From contig NZ_RZMZ01000007.1 of assembly GCF_003992675.1 (NCBI RefSeq), forward strand, positions 62,001 to 126,000: DNA of 64,000 nucleotides. Direction: 5' to 3'. How positions within the stretch are numbered: the stretch's first letter is position 1; the number at the start of each line of letters is the position of its first letter. This stretch comes from Flagellimonas marinaquae (GTDB lineage: Bacteria; Bacteroidota; Bacteroidia; Flavobacteriales; Flavobacteriaceae). The position numbers were made by a program, and so were the translations under genes. This document shows positions 61,867 through 64,000 of this stretch, piece after piece. The notes beneath the pieces were generated by a model, which saw only the letters and a program-made list of their open reading frames with translations, did not search any database and was not told the DNA's origin.

Positions 61867-62430
61867 ATGAAACGAATTGTAATCTTCGCGTCGGGCAGTG
61901 GGTCCAATGCCGAAAATATTATTTCCTTTTTTAGCGAAAAGTCCCAAGCAGAAGTCGTTGCGGTGCTCACCAACAAGAGTGCTGCCGTGGTCCTTGAACG
62001 TTGTGACCGCTTGGGGGTGCCGGGGTTTTATTTTAACAAACCAGCCTTTAGGGAATCCGATGCCGTACTCCGGCTTTTAAAGGGATTGGATGCGGATTTG
62101 ATTGTTTTGGCAGGCTTTCTTTGGAAAGTTCCCACCCATCTTATCGAAGCATTTCCAAACAAAATCATCAACATACACCCTGCTTTGTTGCCCAAATATG
62201 GCGGAAAGGGCATGTATGGAGACAGAGTGCATCAAGCGGTAAAGGACAATAAGGAGACTGAAACCGGTATTACAATTCATTATGTGAACGAAAATTATGA
62301 TGAGGGTGCCATCATCTTTCAGGCGAAAACCAAAGTTGAAGCTTCGGACACCCCGGAAAGCATTGCCCAAAAAGTACATCAGCTGGAATATGAGCATTTT
62401 CCCCAAGTGATTGAAAAAGTGTTGTCCTAA
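61867..62430 (+). CDS. purN: Phosphoribosylglycinamide formyltransferase
   Basis: The 187-residue protein transfers formyl from 10-formyltetrahydrofolate to GAR in purine synthesis. It starts RIVIFASGSGSNAENII (phosphate loop) and has the catalytic triad Asn102, His104 (INIHPALLPKYGG) and Asp145 (NYDEGAIIFQ). Its stop abuts the RNase H start (62430 shared). Confidence 0.95.
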   Translation: MKRIVIFASGSGSNAENIISFFSEKSQAEVVAVLTNKSAAVVLERCDRLGVPGFYFNKPAFRESDAVLRLLKGLDADLIVLAGFLWKVPTHLIEAFPNKIINIHPALLPKYGGKGMYGDRVHQAVKDNKETETGITIHYVNENYDEGAIIFQAKTKVEASDTPESIAQKVHQLEYEHFPQVIEKVLS

Positions 62431-63065
62431 TGGCCAAAAAAAAGAAGTTTTATGTGGTTTGGAAAGGAAAGCACCCAGGCATTTTTGAGTCTTGGGCAGA
62501 TTGCAAGGCCCAAATTGATGGGATAAAAGGTGCCCAATACAAGTCGTTCGCCACTTTTGAAGAGGCAAAAAAGGCCTTTAATGGCAATTATTTGGAATAT
62601 AAAGGCAAATCCAAGGGCAAAAGCGAACTCAGCCCCGAGGAACTTTTGAAAATAGGGGAGCCCAATTACAATTCCATAGCCGTGGATGCCGCTTCGAGCG
62701 GAAACCCCGGAAAAATGGAATACCGCGGTGTGGACACCAAGACGAAGCGAGTTCTTTTTCACCAGGGTCCGTTTGAACAGGGCACGAGCAATGTGGGCGA
62801 ATTTTTGGCCCTGGTGCACGGACTTGCCTTTCTCCAACAAAAAAAGAGTGACCGCATTCTTTACTCCGATTCCCGAATCGCAATTGGTTGGGTGCGCAAG
62901 AAAAAGTGCGGTACCAAACTGGAAAAAACCCATAAAAACGAACAGCTTTTCGAACTGATTGAACGAGCCGAACTTTGGCTCAAAAAAAATCGGTTCAATA
63001 CCCCAATTGTGAAGTGGGAAACTAAGGCCTGGGGTGAAATACCGGCCGATTTTGGCAGAAAGTAA
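62430..63065 (+). CDS. rnhA: RNase H with viroplasmin-type N-terminal domain
   Basis: The 211-residue protein has an N-terminal hybrid-binding domain (about 3-48: FYVVWKGKHPGIFESWADCK) and a C-terminal RNase H domain. The acidic residues are in SIAVDAASSGNPGK, the EFLALVHGL helix, LYSDSRIAIGW and the last Asp in GEIPADFGRK. It removes RNA from RNA-DNA hybrids. It is in one unit with purN (stop/start overlap). Confidence 0.9.
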   Translation: MAKKKKFYVVWKGKHPGIFESWADCKAQIDGIKGAQYKSFATFEEAKKAFNGNYLEYKGKSKGKSELSPEELLKIGEPNYNSIAVDAASSGNPGKMEYRGVDTKTKRVLFHQGPFEQGTSNVGEFLALVHGLAFLQQKKSDRILYSDSRIAIGWVRKKKCGTKLEKTHKNEQLFELIERAELWLKKNRFNTPIVKWETKAWGEIPADFGRK

Positions 63066-63112
63066 CCTGTCTTCGTGCTGATATTTCCATTTTTTCATAA
63101 TTGGAACGCCCT

Positions 63113-63146
63113 TTGTACAAATTGGAAAGGGTAAACCGTATATTTG
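63113..63146 (+). promoter_or_regulatory. Probable promoter of the PfkB gene
   Basis: TTG (63113-63115), a 23-nt spacer and TATATTTG (63139-63146) fit the Bacteroidota -33/-7 pattern. The ATG follows at 63164. Confidence 0.6.
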
Positions 63147-63163
63147 CACCAAAAATTTAGGGA

Positions 63164-64000
63164 ATGGGTAAATTACTGATTGTGGGAACCATGGCTTTCG
63201 ATGCCATTGAAACACCGTTCGGGAAAACTGGCAGAATACTGGGGGGCGCTGGCACCTTTATTGGGTTGGCCGCTTCACAATTTGATATCGACTCCGCCAT
63301 CGTATCCGTAGTGGGTGACGATTTTCCGCAATCCTACATGGATATTTTAAAGGACAAGGATATTGATCTCAGCGGCGTGGAAATCGTGAAGGGTGGTAAA
63401 ACTTTTTTCTGGGAAGGAAAATACCATAACGACCTTAACTCACGGGACACCTTGGCCACCGAGCTCAACACCTTGGCAGATTTTAACCCCATTGTACCCG
63501 AAGCTTACACCGATGCCGATATTGTGATGTTGGGCAATCTGCATCCAAATATTCAGATGAGTGTAATTAATCAGATGGAAAAACGACCAAAGCTTATAGT
63601 TTTGGATACCATGAACTTTTGGATGGACCATAGTTGGGATGATTTGATGAAGGTGATTTCAAAAATTGATGTCATCACCATAAATGATGAGGAGGCGAGG
63701 CAATTGACCAACGAGTATTCCTTGGTGAAAGCGGCAGCCAAAATTCAGGAGATGGGCCCTAGATATGTGGTGATCAAAAAAGGGGAACACGGTGCCCTTT
63801 TGTTCCACAAAGACCAGATTTTCTTTGCCCCAGCACTTCCTTTGGAAGAAGTTTTCGACCCTACCGGTGCAGGCGACACCTTTGCCGGAGGCTTTGCAGG
63901 ATATTTGACCGAAACCGGAAACATATCCTTTGAAAGCATGAAAAATGCCATTATCCATGGCTCCAATTTAGCATCGTTCTGTGTAGAACGCTTTGGTACC
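63164..64000 (+). CDS. PfkB-family carbohydrate kinase (3' end cut by window edge)
   Basis: 279 codons are readable from the ATG at 63164 to the right edge with no stop. The signature RILGGAGTFIGLAASQFDID near the start and VFDPTGAGDTFAGGFAGYL with the catalytic Asp mark a PfkB kinase of sugars or nucleosides. Flavobacteria often carry this gene after purN and rnhA; the substrate cannot be read. It has its own promoter. Confidence 0.9.
   Translation, partial: MGKLLIVGTMAFDAIETPFGKTGRILGGAGTFIGLAASQFDIDSAIVSVVGDDFPQSYMDILKDKDIDLSGVEIVKGGKTFFWEGKYHNDLNSRDTLATELNTLADFNPIVPEAYTDADIVMLGNLHPNIQMSVINQMEKRPKLIVLDTMNFWMDHSWDDLMKVISKIDVITINDEEARQLTNEYSLVKAAAKIQEMGPRYVVIKKGEHGALLFHKDQIFFAPALPLEEVFDPTGAGDTFAGGFAGYLTETGNISFESMKNAIIHGSNLASFCVERFGT

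Noticed and set aside
62427..63215. 262-residue minus-strand frame opposite RNase H
   Set aside because: It is antisense to the RNase H gene and shows no known motif.
1..64000. tRNA or rRNA genes
   Set aside because: No cloverleaf-like stretch with a TTCGA-type arm in the right frame was found by reading. A tRNA scan would be decisive.

Overview
The window is a stretch of ordinary chromosome from a marine-type member of the Bacteroidota, almost certainly a Flavobacteriaceae species and most like the Muricauda/Allomuricauda/Flagellimonas group. The genus is inferred from memory of protein style, not from a search. Signs of the phylum are promoters of the TTG / TAnnTTTG type, few Shine-Dalgarno sequences, many lipoproteins, a complete Bat (aerotolerance) operon, an IPExxxVDY-family gene between pyk and rnc, and the acpP-fabF-rnc-pyk order. 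I see no rRNA, tRNA, CRISPR array, transposase or phage gene. RecO is cut by the left edge and a PfkB kinase by the right edge.

Region by region: 1-9 kb holds recO, gdhA, a cystathionine gamma-synthase-type enzyme, a DUF3298 lipoprotein, an orphan beta-barrel, a DinB-fold protein, an ArsC-like protein with an EamA exporter, a thioesterase, a nitronate monooxygenase and a YheT hydrolase. 9.4-12.7 kb is a run of exported proteins (cytochrome c lipoprotein, META lipoproteins, an exported DinB-fold protein). 12.7-25.6 kb holds a SulP transporter, a divergent PhyH/AraC pair, gpsA facing glpD, cvpA, a CAP lipoprotein, 3-hydroxyanthranilate dioxygenase, an ALDH7-type dehydrogenase and a membrane-anchored helix-hairpin-helix protein. 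25.6-33.2 kb holds an acyl-ACP desaturase with a phosphoesterase, a fructokinase-amylosucrase pair for sucrose, and a Schlafen/AlbA_2-SDR-AKR run.

33.3-42.8 kb is the Bat operon: moxR, DUF58, a BatD-like membrane protein, batA, batB, batC, batD, batE and perhaps a small exported protein. Then come a SulP transporter with a beta-carbonic anhydrase (probably bicarbonate uptake), a ceramidase-fold membrane protein overlapping pheS, and an unusual trio at 47.6-51.3 kb: a Tat-exported aminotransferase, an AEC-type permease and an exported M20 amidohydrolase. 51.3-57.3 kb holds a lysoplasmalogenase-type protein, a CYTH enzyme, DNA polymerase IV, a large M16 protease and a TetR regulator. 57.3-61.7 kb is the pyk/IPExxxVDY/rnc/fabF/acpP block, and the window ends with purN, an RNase H and a PfkB kinase.

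The most noteworthy non-gene feature is a pair of related intergenic palindromes of 139 and 140 nt (45080-45218 and 53591-53730). They share outer arms but carry different inner palindromes. The most noteworthy gene set is the aminotransferase-permease-amidohydrolase trio, which looks like an envelope pathway for an unidentified amino-acid derivative.
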